Shown: positions 26,654 to 35,203, counted from the first letter of the stretch. The stretch is DNA of 64,000 nucleotides from DASSUW01 sp963849695 (GCA_963849695.1 CAWKIT010000031.1:1-64000); one strand, 5' to 3'. Numbers and translations: made by a program. The notes: generated by a model from the sequence alone, not told the origin.

Positions 26654-28241
26654 TCGCCTCGGGCGCCGAGACGCCCAGCAGGTCGAGCGCGCGGGCGATC
26701 GTGCGCTTGCTCGCCACGCACAGCCCGAGCCGGAGCGACTCGACCGCCTCGGTCTCGGCTCCGATCACCCGGCAGTCGCGATAGAAGGCCGTGAAGGTCT
26801 GCGCCAGCTCGAGGGCGTAGACCGCGACCCGGTGCGGCGCGCGGCGGTCGGCCGCCTCCGCCGCCTCGGCCGGGAAAGCGAGCAGCTTCTTGACCAGCTC
26901 CCGCTCGGCGGGGTGGAGCGACAGGTCGCCGATGACCTCTGACTTGCGCTCGCCGGCCTTCCGCAGCACGGAGGCGATCCGCGCGTGCGCGTACTGGACG
27001 TAGTAGACCGGGTTCTCGGCCGACTCCTCGCGCGCCAGGTCGAGGTCGAGGTCGATCGTCGAGTCGTGCGAGCGCTGGAGCAGGAAGAAGCGCGTCGCGT
27101 CGATGCCGATCTGCTCGATCAGGTCGTCGAGCGTGATGAACTCGCCGCGCCGCTTGGACATCGAGGCGCGCTCGCCGCGCTCGACCAGGTGCACGAACTG
27201 CAGCAGCGGGATCTCGAGCCGGTCGGGGTCGGTGCCGAGCACCGCCAGCGCCGCCTTGAAGCGCGGGACGTACCCGTGGTGGTCGGCTCCGAGCGGCGTG
27301 ATCAGCCGCTCGTAGCCCCGCTCGACCTTGTTCTCGAGGTAGGCGAGATCGGCTGCGAAGTAGGTCGGCGAGCCATCCGACTTCACCACCACCCGGTCGT
27401 GGTCGTCGCCGAAGTCGGTGGTCCGCAGCCACAGCGCGCCCTCGGACCGGTAGACGTGGTCACCGGCCTGCTCGAACGCCCGCTCGATCGCGCCGTAGTG
27501 CAGGCTGCGCTCGGAGAACCAGGTGTCGAAGTGGACGCGGAAGCGCTCGAGCGTCGCCTGGATGCGCTCGATCATCAGGTGCCCGCCGGCAGCCGCGAGG
27601 TCGTCGGCGTCGCGCTCGGCCGCGCCCTCGAGCGCGGCCGCCAGGTCGGCCACGTAGGCGCCCGGATAGCCGTCCTCAGGCACCGTCTCGCCGCGGGCGC
27701 GGGCCTGGATCGAGCGGCCGAGGTTGAGCACCTGCCCGCCGGCGTCGTTGAAGTAGTACTCGCGCGCCACCTCGTGCCCCGCGAACTCGAGCAGCCGCGC
27801 CAGCGCGTCCCCGTACGCGGCATGGCGGCCGCTGGCGGCCGTCAGCGGGCCGGTGGGATTGGCGGACACGAACTCGATCAGCACCCGCTCGCGCGTGGCC
27901 GCCGTGCCGCCGCCCCAGCCGTCGCCCGCCGCCAGCACGTGCGCGGCGGCCGCCGTGTACCAGGCGTCGGCCAGGAACACGTTCAGAAAGCCGGGACCGG
28001 CGACCTCGACCTTCTCGACCCGCTCCCCGAGCCGCTCGCGCAGCTCGCCGGCGAGCCGTTCGGCGATCTCCCGCGGCGGCGAGCCCAGGCGCGGCGCGAG
28101 CAGCATCGCCGCGTTGGTCGAGTAGTCGCCGAAGCCCGCCTTCTTCGGGCGCTCCAGCGTGGGCGTGGCGGTCGCGCCGTCGCCGAGCTCGGCGGCGGCG
28201 GCGTTGACGGCGCTGCGGAGGTCGTCGATCGGGCTGCCCAC
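26649..28241 (-). CDS. argS: Arginine-tRNA ligase
   Basis: The 530-residue enzyme charges tRNA-Arg. It has the N-terminal arginyl-tRNA synthetase additional domain (PKKAGFGDYSTNAAMLLAP), the catalytic core with FVSANPTGPL and REYYFNDAGGQ, a KMSKS-type loop (SMSKRRGEF) and the C-terminal DALR helical anticodon domain. The class I HIGH site, usually HVGH or similar after NPTGPL, reads TAAS here. The rest of the core is intact, so the gene looks functional. It is followed by nothing on its strand before ccdA and preceded 3 bases away by rlmH. Confidence 0.93.
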   Translation of the reverse strand: MGSPIDDLRSAVNAAAAELGDGATATPTLERPKKAGFGDYSTNAAMLLAPRLGSPPREIAERLAGELRERLGERVEKVEVAGPGFLNVFLADAWYTAAAAHVLAAGDGWGGGTAATRERVLIEFVSANPTGPLTAASGRHAAYGDALARLLEFAGHEVAREYYFNDAGGQVLNLGRSIQARARGETVPEDGYPGAYVADLAAALEGAAERDADDLAAAGGHLMIERIQATLERFRVHFDTWFSERSLHYGAIERAFEQAGDHVYRSEGALWLRTTDFGDDHDRVVVKSDGSPTYFAADLAYLENKVERGYERLITPLGADHHGYVPRFKAALAVLGTDPDRLEIPLLQFVHLVERGERASMSKRRGEFITLDDLIEQIGIDATRFFLLQRSHDSTIDLDLDLAREESAENPVYYVQYAHARIASVLRKAGERKSEVIGDLSLHPAERELVKKLLAFPAEAAEAADRRAPHRVAVYALELAQTFTAFYRDCRVIGAETEAVESLRLGLCVASKRTIARALDLLGVSAPEAM

Positions 28242-28244
28242 GGG

Positions 28245-28652
28245 TCAATGATGGTACGGCTCGCCGGCGAGGATCTTGTGCGCGCGGAACAGCTGCTCGA
28301 GCAGCACCACGCGGGCGAGCTGGTGCGGAAGCGTCATCGGGCCGAGCGACAGCTTGTGGTCGCAGCGCTCGAGCGTCGTGCCGTACGGCCCGCCGACCAC
28401 GAAGCAGACGTCGCGCCCGGCCTGCCGGCGGTCCTCCAGCCAGCGCGCGAACGCCTCCGACGAGTAGGCGCGCCCGCCGGCGTCGAGCAGCGAGACGTAG
28501 GAGCGCTCGGGGATCCGCCGCTCCACCTGCTCGTCCTCGCGGACCTCGATCAGCGCCAGCCGCGCATGGCGGGCGAGCAGCCGCTGGTAGTGCTGCACGT
28601 CGTCCGTGAACGGCGGCCGCAGCTTGCCGACCGCCAGCACCGTATAGCGCAC
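28245..28652 (-). CDS. rlmH: 23S rRNA (pseudouridine1915-N3)-methyltransferase RlmH
   Basis: The 135-residue protein is a SPOUT methyltransferase with the trefoil-knot motifs VCFVVGGPYG and SLGPMTLPHQLARVVLLEQL and the C-terminal ILAGEPYHH. It methylates pseudouridine 1915 in helix 69 of 23S rRNA using SAM. It lies 3 bases ahead of argS on the same strand, so two translation-related genes are co-transcribed. Confidence 0.95.
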   Translation of the reverse strand: MRYTVLAVGKLRPPFTDDVQHYQRLLARHARLALIEVREDEQVERRIPERSYVSLLDAGGRAYSSEAFARWLEDRRQAGRDVCFVVGGPYGTTLERCDHKLSLGPMTLPHQLARVVLLEQLFRAHKILAGEPYHH

Positions 28653-28671
28653 CGCTGCGATACTAAGGCGC

Positions 28672-28980
28672 GTGGACGGGGATCAGCCCGAGCGCCACAT
28701 CAATCTGCACACCTCACCCGAGGTGATGGCGGGGATGTACGCGAACTTCGCGAACGTGTCGCACTCGGACTACGAGTTCACGCTCACGTTCGCGCGCGTC
28801 GACCACGAGGTCGAGAGCGAGGAGGTCCCCGGCATCGTCGTCTCGCGGATCAGCGTCTCGCCGCGCTTCATGCGCGAGCTGATCGACGCGATGGAGGACA
28901 ACTGGTCCAAGTGGCGGACCAAGGAGGGGATCAAGAACCTCCCCGAGGCTCCTCCCCGCGAGCCGCCTGATCAGCCCTGA
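28672..28980 (+). CDS. DUF3467 family protein
   Basis: This 102-residue protein matches the short DUF3467 family: PEVMAGMYANFANVSHSDYE, FTLTFARVDHE and ISVSPRFMRELIDAMEDNWSK. The function is unknown. The GTG start at 28672 faces away from rlmH across 19 bases. The C-terminal Pro-rich tail overlaps the 3' end of the convergent M48 gene by 50 bases. Confidence 0.82.
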   Translation: MDGDQPERHINLHTSPEVMAGMYANFANVSHSDYEFTLTFARVDHEVESEEVPGIVVSRISVSPRFMRELIDAMEDNWSKWRTKEGIKNLPEAPPREPPDQP

Positions 28981-30166
28981 GGGCCAGCGCCTGGCCGATC
29001 CGCTGCATGGCGGTCGGGTGCGTGCCGAGCAGGAAGCTCGTCCAGCCGGGTGGTTCGGGGTCGGACACGTTCTGGACCGTGATCCGCTTCTGGAAGTTGA
29101 TCAGCTGGTCGGGCTCGCCGGTGAGCTCGATCGAGTAGCGGTCGGCGCGCGCCTCGACCGCCCGCGAGAGCTGGTTCGAGACGATCGTGATCGCCGGCAC
29201 CATCAGCGCGAGCGCCAGCCCGACCGCCGGCACGGCGGCCGGCCCGCCCTCCGGCGCCCAGCGCTCGGCCAGCCGGGAGACCGCGAACATCCCCACCGGG
29301 GCCACGAGCGCCAGGTACAGCAGCCCGCGCGGGACGTCCCGGTGGTGCACGTGCCCGAGCTCGTGGGCGACCACGAGGCGCACCTCCTCGGGCGTGAAAT
29401 CTCGCAGCAGCGTGTCGTACAGCACCACGCGCTTGGTCGAGCCGAGGCCCGCCACGTACGCGTTGGCGGCGGTGGTGCGGCGCGAGGCGTCCATCTCGTA
29501 CACCTCGCCCACCTTCACGCCGGCCTCCTCCGCCATCTCGATCACGTCCGAGCGCAGCTCACCGGCCGGCAGCGGCTTGAACTTGTTGAAGAGCGGGTCG
29601 AGCACGATCGGGCCCGCGTAGTTCATGAGCACGCCGAACGCCACCGCGAGCGCGGCCGCCGGTGCCCACCAGCGGCGCCCGAAGCGGCGCATGAGGAAGA
29701 CGAGCAGCGCTCCCCCCGCGCCCACGATCACGATCTCGATCGCGATCCCCTTGGCGACGTCACCCAGCCAGCCGGTCCAGCTCTGCGTCACCAGCCCGAC
29801 GTCCTTGGCCCGCTCGCGCGAGATCGCGCTGACCGGGAGCGTGAGCACGGTGACGGTCACCGCAAGGGCCGCGGCGGTCACGGCTCCTGCCAGGACCGGG
29901 CGCCGGAACCGTTCCTTCAGGCGCGCCGGCGGACGGCGCACGACGTACACCAGCAGCCCGATCTCGATCGCCACCCGCGCCCCGTACAGCCACAGCTGGC
30001 CGGAGCGGAAGTCCTCCGCGCGCTCGATGAAGGCCGTGCTGAAGTAGGTTTGCGGCGCCGCGTCGACCGGCACGACGCCGTCGCGCGGCCGCATGAGAAC
30101 GACGGCGGCCTCGGCCACCACCAGCGCGGCGACGATGCTGACTGGCAGGCGGAGCCGTCGGGGCAC
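28931..30166 (-). CDS. M48-family zinc metalloprotease (Ste24-like)
   Basis: With GTG 30166 the protein has 411 residues and about six transmembrane helices. The zinc site is VVAHELGHVHHRD (HExxH) with the third ligand in VEARADRYSIELTG. The ASRRTTAANAYVAGLGSTKR segment before it is typical of Ste24/HtpX-type proteases. Such enzymes act at the cytoplasmic membrane in protein quality control. The frame is open to 30655, but that extension would overlap the phosphoesterase gene. Confidence 0.9.
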   Translation of the reverse strand: MPRRLRLPVSIVAALVVAEAAVVLMRPRDGVVPVDAAPQTYFSTAFIERAEDFRSGQLWLYGARVAIEIGLLVYVVRRPPARLKERFRRPVLAGAVTAAALAVTVTVLTLPVSAISRERAKDVGLVTQSWTGWLGDVAKGIAIEIVIVGAGGALLVFLMRRFGRRWWAPAAALAVAFGVLMNYAGPIVLDPLFNKFKPLPAGELRSDVIEMAEEAGVKVGEVYEMDASRRTTAANAYVAGLGSTKRVVLYDTLLRDFTPEEVRLVVAHELGHVHHRDVPRGLLYLALVAPVGMFAVSRLAERWAPEGGPAAVPAVGLALALMVPAITIVSNQLSRAVEARADRYSIELTGEPDQLINFQKRITVQNVSDPEPPGWTSFLLGTHPTAMQRIGQALALRADQAARGEEPRGGS

Positions 30167-30187
30167 TGAACAGACGATAACCCGAGC

Positions 30188-30919
30188 ATGCGCGTCGCCA
30201 TCGCGTCCGACATCCACGGCAACAAGCAGGCATTCCAGGCGGTCATCCGAGCGGCGGAGGAGGACGGCGCGGACGAGCTGTGGTGCCTCGGGGACCTGGT
30301 CGGCTACGGGGCCGAGCCGGACGCGTGCGTGGCGCTGGCCGAGGCCCACTGCACGATCTGCCTGGCCGGCAACCACGACCTCGCGGTGGTCGACGTGCTG
30401 TCGCTCGAGGAGTTCTCGCGCGGCGCGGCGCTCGCAGCGCGGTGGACGCGCGACGTGATCGCGCCCGAGACGCGCGAGTACCTGCTGTCGCTGTCTCCCA
30501 CCGGCGCCAGCGAGGGTTTCGGGCTGTTCCACGCGTCGCCGCGCGACCCGGTGTGGGAGTACGTGCTGTCGCCGCTCGCGGCCGAGCTGTGCTTCGACGC
30601 GACCAGATACCGGATCTCGCTGATCGGCCACTCGCACGTGGCGCTCTCGTTCCACCGGCCGGACGGCGAGCCCGCCACCGGCACGACGCGACGCGACGGA
30701 GCGCAGGTCGAGCTACGCACCGGCGAGTGGCTGCTCAACCCCGGCTCGGCCGGCCAGCCGCGCGACGGCGACCCGCGCGCGGCGTGGATGGTGCTCGACA
30801 CCGAGCGCCTGACCGCCACCTGGCGGCGTGCGGACTACGACATCGCCGGCGCGCAGGCCGCGATCCGGGCAGCCAACCTCCCGGACTCGCTCGCCGAGCG
30901 TCTCCAACATGGCCAGTAG
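30188..30919 (+). CDS. Calcineurin-like metallophosphoesterase
   Basis: The 243-residue protein has all metal-binding motifs of the family: ASDIHGN (about 7-13), GDLVGYG, AGNHD and GHSH, and NPGSAGQPRDGD near the end, as in YfcE/MJ0936-type phosphodiesterases. The substrate is unknown. It lies 33 bases ahead of the lipoprotein gene and may be in one operon with it and the kinase. Confidence 0.9.
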   Translation: MRVAIASDIHGNKQAFQAVIRAAEEDGADELWCLGDLVGYGAEPDACVALAEAHCTICLAGNHDLAVVDVLSLEEFSRGAALAARWTRDVIAPETREYLLSLSPTGASEGFGLFHASPRDPVWEYVLSPLAAELCFDATRYRISLIGHSHVALSFHRPDGEPATGTTRRDGAQVELRTGEWLLNPGSAGQPRDGDPRAAWMVLDTERLTATWRRADYDIAGAQAAIRAANLPDSLAERLQHGQ

Positions 30920-30952
30920 CCGCGGGCCGGGCCGCTAGCCTGCGAGACCCGT

Positions 30953-31453
30953 ATGCGTCATCGCGCCCTTCTCGCGTTCGCGTCGGTCCTGGCCGTGCTC
31001 GCGGCCGGTTGCGGGCAGGACAACCAGGGCCTGATCCCCGAGGACCGAGCCACAGCCCTGGTCGAGACCGTCGACCGGATCGAGGCCGCGTGCGCCGACC
31101 AGGACCGGAAGGCGGCCCGGCAGGAGGTCGCCGACGCGCGGGCGCAGGTCAACGAGCTGCCGCGACGGGTCGACAGCGACCTCAAGAACAACATGACCGA
31201 GTGGCTCGATCAGATCGAGCGCCGGCTGAACCGCGACTGCGAGCCCGAGCCGGAGGAGACACCGGCCCCGACGGAAACGGCCACCCCGGTCCCGACCGAG
31301 ACGCCCACCCCGACCGAGACGCCGACGCCGACGCCGACCGAGACGCCGACGCCGACCGAGACGCCGACGCCCACCGAGACGGCGACGCCCACCGAGACAC
31401 CGACCGAAGGCGGCGGCGTGGAGGCCCCCGAAGAGGACGGGGACGGCCCATGA
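30953..31453 (+). CDS. Lipoprotein with Thr-Pro-Glu-rich repeat tail
   Basis: The 166-residue protein has a lipoprotein signal (LAVLAAGCGQD, lipid-bearing Cys about 20), a helical domain (ATALVETVDRIEAACADQDR to IERRLNRDC) and a tail of about 55 residues built from TETPTP units, likely an extended wall-spanning spacer. It ends in an acidic tip. Its stop overlaps the kinase start (ATGA), so the two are made together, and the lipoprotein may act with the kinase's outer part. That link is inferred from position. Confidence 0.75.
   Translation: MRHRALLAFASVLAVLAAGCGQDNQGLIPEDRATALVETVDRIEAACADQDRKAARQEVADARAQVNELPRRVDSDLKNNMTEWLDQIERRLNRDCEPEPEETPAPTETATPVPTETPTPTETPTPTPTETPTPTETPTPTETATPTETPTEGGGVEAPEEDGDGP
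31258..31408 (+). repeat. Low-complexity tandem repeat encoding TETPTP
   Basis: Units of 12 to 18 bases of the form ACCGAGACGCCGACGCC repeat about nine times. Such tracts change length easily between strains. Confidence 0.8.
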
Positions 31454-32667
31454 CCGAGCTGTTCGCCGACCGCTATCGCCTCGAGCGCCGGCTCGGCGTC
31501 GGGGGCATGGCGACCGTGCAGCTGGCGTTCGACACCCGGCTCGAGCGCAACGTGGCGGTCAAGCTGCTGGCCGAGCACCTGGCCGACGACTCGAGCTTCG
31601 TCTCCCGCTTCCGGCGCGAGGCGCTCGCCGCCGCCCGGCTCGTGCACCCGAACGTCGTCCAGGTGTTCGACTTCGGGCTCGACAAGGAGACGCACCGCAA
31701 CTTCATCGTCATGGAGTACGTCGAGGGCCACTCGTGCGCCGAGCTCCTGCGCGACCGCGGGACGCTGCCGCCCGACGAGGCGGTCGAGATCCTCGCCCAG
31801 TCCTGCCGAGGGCTCGACTACGCGCACCGCCACGGCGTCGTCCACCGGGACGTGAAACCCGGCAACCTGCTGGAGAGCCGCGACGGGATGGTCAAGCTGG
31901 CCGACTTCGGCATCGCCAAGGCGGCCGAGCAGTCGGACATCACGAAGGTCGGCTCGGTGCTCGGCACCGCCGCCTACCTGGCGCCCGAGCAGGCGCGCGG
32001 CGAGCCCGCCGGGCCGGCCTCGGACATGTACGCGCTCGGGGTGGTCGCCTACCAGCTGCTCGCCGGCCGGCTGCCGTACGACGCCGCCTCGTTGACGGAC
32101 CTCGCGCGGTTGCAGGAGAGCGGCCCGCCGCCGCGGCTCGACGAGCTCACACCGGACGTGTCGCCCGCTCTGGCGGCGGCCGTGGCGCGCGCCCTGCACC
32201 GCGATCCCGCGCAGCGCTACGCGGACGCCGCCGAGATGGAGACCGCCCTGCGCGACGGCCTGCGCGGCCGCGCGCCGGCCGCCGCCGCCGACTGGGCGGT
32301 CGAGGAGGACACGGAGGCGACGCGGGTGGTGAGCGGCACGAGCACCACGTCGGCGATGCCGCGGACCTCCCAGGCGCCGCCCCGCCGGCGCCTGGAGCCG
32401 ATCGACGAGCCCCCGACCGCCGCCCCGCCCAGCCGCCGCCGCGCCGCTCCGCCGCCTGCGCGACGGGGACGCAGCGGCGGAGCGCTGCGCCTCTTCGTCG
32501 CCCTCCTCGTCGTGCTCGCGCTGGCGGTCGCCGGGTTCGCGGTGATCCAGGCGCTCGACAACGGCGGCGGCGGGCAGTCCGTGCAGCTGCGCGATGACGT
32601 GCGCGGCGGGGTCGACGACGCGGCCGGCGAGCTGCGCGGCCTGATCGAGGACAACACCGGCAACTGA
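31450..32667 (+). CDS. Membrane-anchored Ser/Thr protein kinase (PknB-type)
   Basis: The 405-residue protein has a complete Hanks-type kinase domain: Gly-rich loop LGVGGMATV (15-23), VAVK with Lys38, HRDVKPGN (132-139), DFG (152-154) and APEQARG. A basic/Pro linker leads to one transmembrane helix near residues 345-370 and a short outer tail of about 36 residues. PASTA domains are absent. It is coupled to the repeat lipoprotein upstream. Kinases of this type phosphorylate wall and division proteins; no target is visible here. Confidence 0.93.
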   Translation: MTELFADRYRLERRLGVGGMATVQLAFDTRLERNVAVKLLAEHLADDSSFVSRFRREALAAARLVHPNVVQVFDFGLDKETHRNFIVMEYVEGHSCAELLRDRGTLPPDEAVEILAQSCRGLDYAHRHGVVHRDVKPGNLLESRDGMVKLADFGIAKAAEQSDITKVGSVLGTAAYLAPEQARGEPAGPASDMYALGVVAYQLLAGRLPYDAASLTDLARLQESGPPPRLDELTPDVSPALAAAVARALHRDPAQRYADAAEMETALRDGLRGRAPAAAADWAVEEDTEATRVVSGTSTTSAMPRTSQAPPRRRLEPIDEPPTAAPPSRRRAAPPPARRGRSGGALRLFVALLVVLALAVAGFAVIQALDNGGGGQSVQLRDDVRGGVDDAAGELRGLIEDNTGN

Positions 32668-32693
32668 GCCGGCGGCGCGGGCGGCGCCGGGGA

Positions 32694-32792
32694 CCGTGGC
32701 GCCTTCGCCCCGAATAGCGACGCAAAGGCGCCGAGCGCGGGCCGCGCTGGCGTCCGTGGCGCCTTCGCCCCGAATAGCGACGCAAAGGCGCC
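32694..32792. repeat. Two identical 39-bp units, 60 bp apart, each an inverted repeat
   Basis: The same 39 bases occupy 32694-32732 and 32754-32792. Within each, GGCGCCTT and AAGGCGCC form an 8-bp perfect stem around a core reading CGAATAGCG. They lie between the convergent kinase and tgt genes. They may be a double terminator or members of a dispersed palindromic repeat family. No further copy was noticed elsewhere in this window. Confidence 0.8.
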
Positions 32793-32906
32793 ACGGCTCG
32801 CGTCGTGGCGCCCAATCCGCGGATACCGCGGCCTGCGCGCCACGGTCAGCCCCGCGGCCGGCACCCTCGCCTCCCTCACCTGCCGCAGTTGACGTTCGTC
32901 GACGCG

Positions 32907-34109
32907 CTACAGCGCCCACGGCGCGGCGCCGGCCCGGACCGCCGCGGCGGCCTCGGAAAACCGACCCGCGTCGATCGCCTCCCGCAGAGCCGCCATCAAC
33001 GTCTGCACAAACGCGAGGTTGTGAAGCGTCAGCAACCGCTGGGCGGTCTGCTCTCGTGCCTTCAGCAGGTAATGCAGGTACGCGCGGGTGTAGCCGTGGC
33101 CGCAGGCCGGGCACGGGCAGCCTTCTAGCAGTGGCTCGTCGCTCGTGCGGAAGCGGCCCTTGGCGAGGTCGACCCGCCAGCGGGCGGCGGGGTCGGGGAC
33201 GACGGCCATCCCGTGGCGGCCGATCCGCGTCGGCATCGCGCAGTCGAACGTGTCGATCCCGAGCTCGACCCCGCGAACGAGGTCGTCGATCTCGCCGATC
33301 CCGAGCAGGTGCCGCGGGCGCTCGTCCCCGAGCTCCTGCAGCGCCCAGTCGACGACCTCGAACATCTGGTCCTTGTGCTGGCCCAAAGTCCCGCCGATCG
33401 CGATGCCTCCGACCGGCCGGGCGGCAACCTCCTGGGCCGACGCCCGCCGCAGGTCCTCCTCCACCCCGCCCTGGACGATCCCGTAGACGACCTGGCCTTC
33501 GGGACCGTGGGCCGAGTGCCACGCCAGGCAGCGGTCGAGCCAGCGGTGGGTGCGCTCGGTCGACCGGGCCGTGTAGTCGCGGCCGCCGTGGAACGGCGTG
33601 CACTCGTCGAACACCAGCGCGATGTCGGAGCCCAGCGCGGCCTGGATCTCCATCGAGGTCTCGGGGCCGATGAACTTCGAGGTGCCGTCGAGGTAGGAGC
33701 GGAACGTCACGCCCTCCTCCTCGATCCGCAGGATCGCGCCGGCCCGCTCGCCGCCGGAGGACTGAGGCGAGCGGCCCTTGATCTCGTCGGCCACCGCGCC
33801 GTGCCCCATCGAGAACACCTGGAAGCCGCCCGAGTCGGTGATCACCGGCCGCTCCCAGCGCATGAAGCGGTGCAGGCCGCCCATCGAGGCGATCAGCTCG
33901 TGGCCGGGCGTCAGGAACAGGTGGAACGTGTTCCCGAGCACCATGTCGTAGCCGAGCTCGGCCGCCTCCCGCACCTCGAGCGTCTTCACCACCGCCTTGG
34001 TGGCGAGCGGGACGAACGCCGGCGTGCGCACCTCGCCGTGCGCCAACCGCAGGGTGCCGGTGCGGGCGCGCGAGCCGGGGTCGCGGCTGTGGATCTCCAG
34101 AACGGACAC
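32907..34109 (-). CDS. tgt: tRNA-guanine transglycosylase
   Basis: With GTG 34109 the enzyme has 400 residues. Seen are the nucleophile/base-recognition motifs ITDSGGFQVFSMG and DTFDCAMPTRIGRHG, and the zinc site CPCPACGHGYTRAYLHYLL. Tgt exchanges guanine 34 of GU(N) tRNAs for a queuosine precursor. No other queuosine genes lie nearby. The frame is open 16 codons further upstream, but VSVLEIHSRDPGSRARTG fits the family start. Confidence 0.94.
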   Translation of the reverse strand: MSVLEIHSRDPGSRARTGTLRLAHGEVRTPAFVPLATKAVVKTLEVREAAELGYDMVLGNTFHLFLTPGHELIASMGGLHRFMRWERPVITDSGGFQVFSMGHGAVADEIKGRSPQSSGGERAGAILRIEEEGVTFRSYLDGTSKFIGPETSMEIQAALGSDIALVFDECTPFHGGRDYTARSTERTHRWLDRCLAWHSAHGPEGQVVYGIVQGGVEEDLRRASAQEVAARPVGGIAIGGTLGQHKDQMFEVVDWALQELGDERPRHLLGIGEIDDLVRGVELGIDTFDCAMPTRIGRHGMAVVPDPAARWRVDLAKGRFRTSDEPLLEGCPCPACGHGYTRAYLHYLLKAREQTAQRLLTLHNLAFVQTLMAALREAIDAGRFSEAAAAVRAGAAPWAL

Positions 34110-34175
34110 GAGGCCGCGGACGTTATCCGCGGCCTCGCGATGGAGAGCGCCCGCCACGGCGGGCGTCGCGGGCGA

Positions 34176-34643
34176 TCAGCTCTCGATGGTCTGCTGGCTC
34201 GCGCCGGCGACCTCGATCCGTCGCGGCTTGCGCTCCTCGGGCTTCGGGACCCGGATCTCGAGCACGCCACGGTCGAAGTTGGCGGTCACCGCCTCGGCGT
34301 CGATGCCCTTCGGCAGCGTCAGCGCGCGCGAGAAGGACCCGAAGGCGCGCTCGACGCGGTAGTAGCCCTCGTTCTTGGTCTCATGCTCGGCCTTGCGCTC
34401 GCCGGAGACAGTGAGCGTGCCGTCCTCGAACTCGATGTTGATGTCGTCCTCGGTCATGCCGGGCAGATCGGCGCGCAGGACGAAGTGGTCCTCGGTCTCG
34501 ACGAGGTCCATCGGTGGCAGCCAGCGGCGCAGCGTCCCGCCGTTGCCGGGCGCGGGGGAGTCGAAGACCGTGTTGAAGAGACGGTTCATCTCGTTCTGGA
34601 GCGTGCCGAACTCACGGAGCGGCTCCCAACGCACGATGGTCAT
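34176..34643 (-). CDS. Small heat shock protein of the Hsp20/alpha-crystallin family
   Basis: The 155-residue protein has an N-terminal MTIVRWEPLREFGTLQNEMN segment, an alpha-crystallin domain (about residues 45-135, with DHFVLRADLPGM and GVLEIRVPKPEE) and a short C-terminal tail. It is an ATP-independent holdase. GGAGG lies 7 bases before the ATG, and a sigma-70-type promoter is seen just upstream. Confidence 0.94.
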   Translation of the reverse strand: MTIVRWEPLREFGTLQNEMNRLFNTVFDSPAPGNGGTLRRWLPPMDLVETEDHFVLRADLPGMTEDDINIEFEDGTLTVSGERKAEHETKNEGYYRVERAFGSFSRALTLPKGIDAEAVTANFDRGVLEIRVPKPEERKPRRIEVAGASQQTIES

Positions 34644-34681
34644 AAGCGATCCTCCCTGGGGTCGACTGAACGGTTGCCCCG

Positions 34682-34712
34682 ATTATAGAAGATCTCAGTG
34701 GGCTTGTGTCAA
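34682..34712 (-). promoter_or_regulatory. Sigma-70-like promoter of hsp20
   Basis: On the minus strand TTGACA (34707-34712) and TATAAT (34682-34687) are perfect consensus boxes with a long 19-bp spacer. The TATAAT stands out in this GC-rich DNA. The -35 region overlaps one arm of a 9-bp inverted repeat, which could be an operator. Confidence 0.65.
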
Positions 34713-34738
34713 GTTTCTTAGTCGCTCCGACTGAGATC
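34691..34738. promoter_or_regulatory. 9-bp inverted repeat around the marR stop and the hsp20 -35 box
   Basis: GATCTCAGT (34691-34699) and ACTGAGATC (34730-34738) are perfect inverted copies 30 bases apart. Between them lie the stop codon of the MarR-type gene and the hsp20 -35 box. It may be a repressor site or a terminator of the marR transcript. A CTTGAcA-N7-ACTgAgA match to the HspR HAIR element is too weak to claim. Confidence 0.4.
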
Positions 34739-35203
34739 CGCGGCGCCCGGGAGGATCCGGTTCCAGAGTCCCGCCAAATGCTCGAGCTCCGCCTCCGAGA
34801 AGTGGCGCAGGAAGCGGTCGCGAACGCCGTCGAGGTGGGTCCGCCGCGCTCGCGAGAGCAGCGCCTCGCCCTTGTCGGTGAGCACGGCGAACGTCCCGCG
34901 GCCGTCGGACACGCAGGCGTCGCGCTCCAGCAGCCCCTCCCGCTCGAGCCGGTCGACGAGCCGCGTCATCCCCGAGCGCGACAGCAGCACGCCCTCGGCG
35001 AGCTCGGCCATCCGGCGCCGGCGGTCGGGCGCGGCCTGGAGGTTGATCAGCACCTCATACGACGTCAGAGGCAGGTCATGGTCCGCGAGCAGCTCGGCGT
35101 CCAGCGCCTTCACGAGCGCGCTGTGGACGCGCAGCAGCCCGCGCCACGCGCCGAGTTCCGCAGGGGTGAGCTCCTTGATCGCCTCGCCGGTCATCGCAGC
35201 CAT
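34718..35203 (-). CDS. MarR-family transcriptional regulator
   Basis: The 161-residue protein has the MarR winged helix: LPLTSYEVLINLQAAP, MAELAEGVLLSRSGMTRLVDRLE as recognition helix, and GLLERDACVSDGRGTFAVLTDKG as wing. MarR proteins bind phenolic or other small ligands and usually repress neighbours. The downstream neighbour on the same strand is hsp20, 75 bases away; the genes have separate promoters. Confidence 0.92.
   Translation of the reverse strand: MAAMTGEAIKELTPAELGAWRGLLRVHSALVKALDAELLADHDLPLTSYEVLINLQAAPDRRRRMAELAEGVLLSRSGMTRLVDRLEREGLLERDACVSDGRGTFAVLTDKGEALLSRARRTHLDGVRDRFLRHFSEAELEHLAGLWNRILPGAADLSRSD

Noticed and set aside
26985..28970. Plus-strand open frame of 661 codons opposite argS and rlmH
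   Set aside because: The opposite strand encodes two clear conserved enzymes, and this frame shows no domain.
34689..34713. HspR HAIR element ahead of hsp20
   Set aside because: The spacing matches CTTGAGT-N7-ACTCAAG, but too many arm positions differ, so it is not called.
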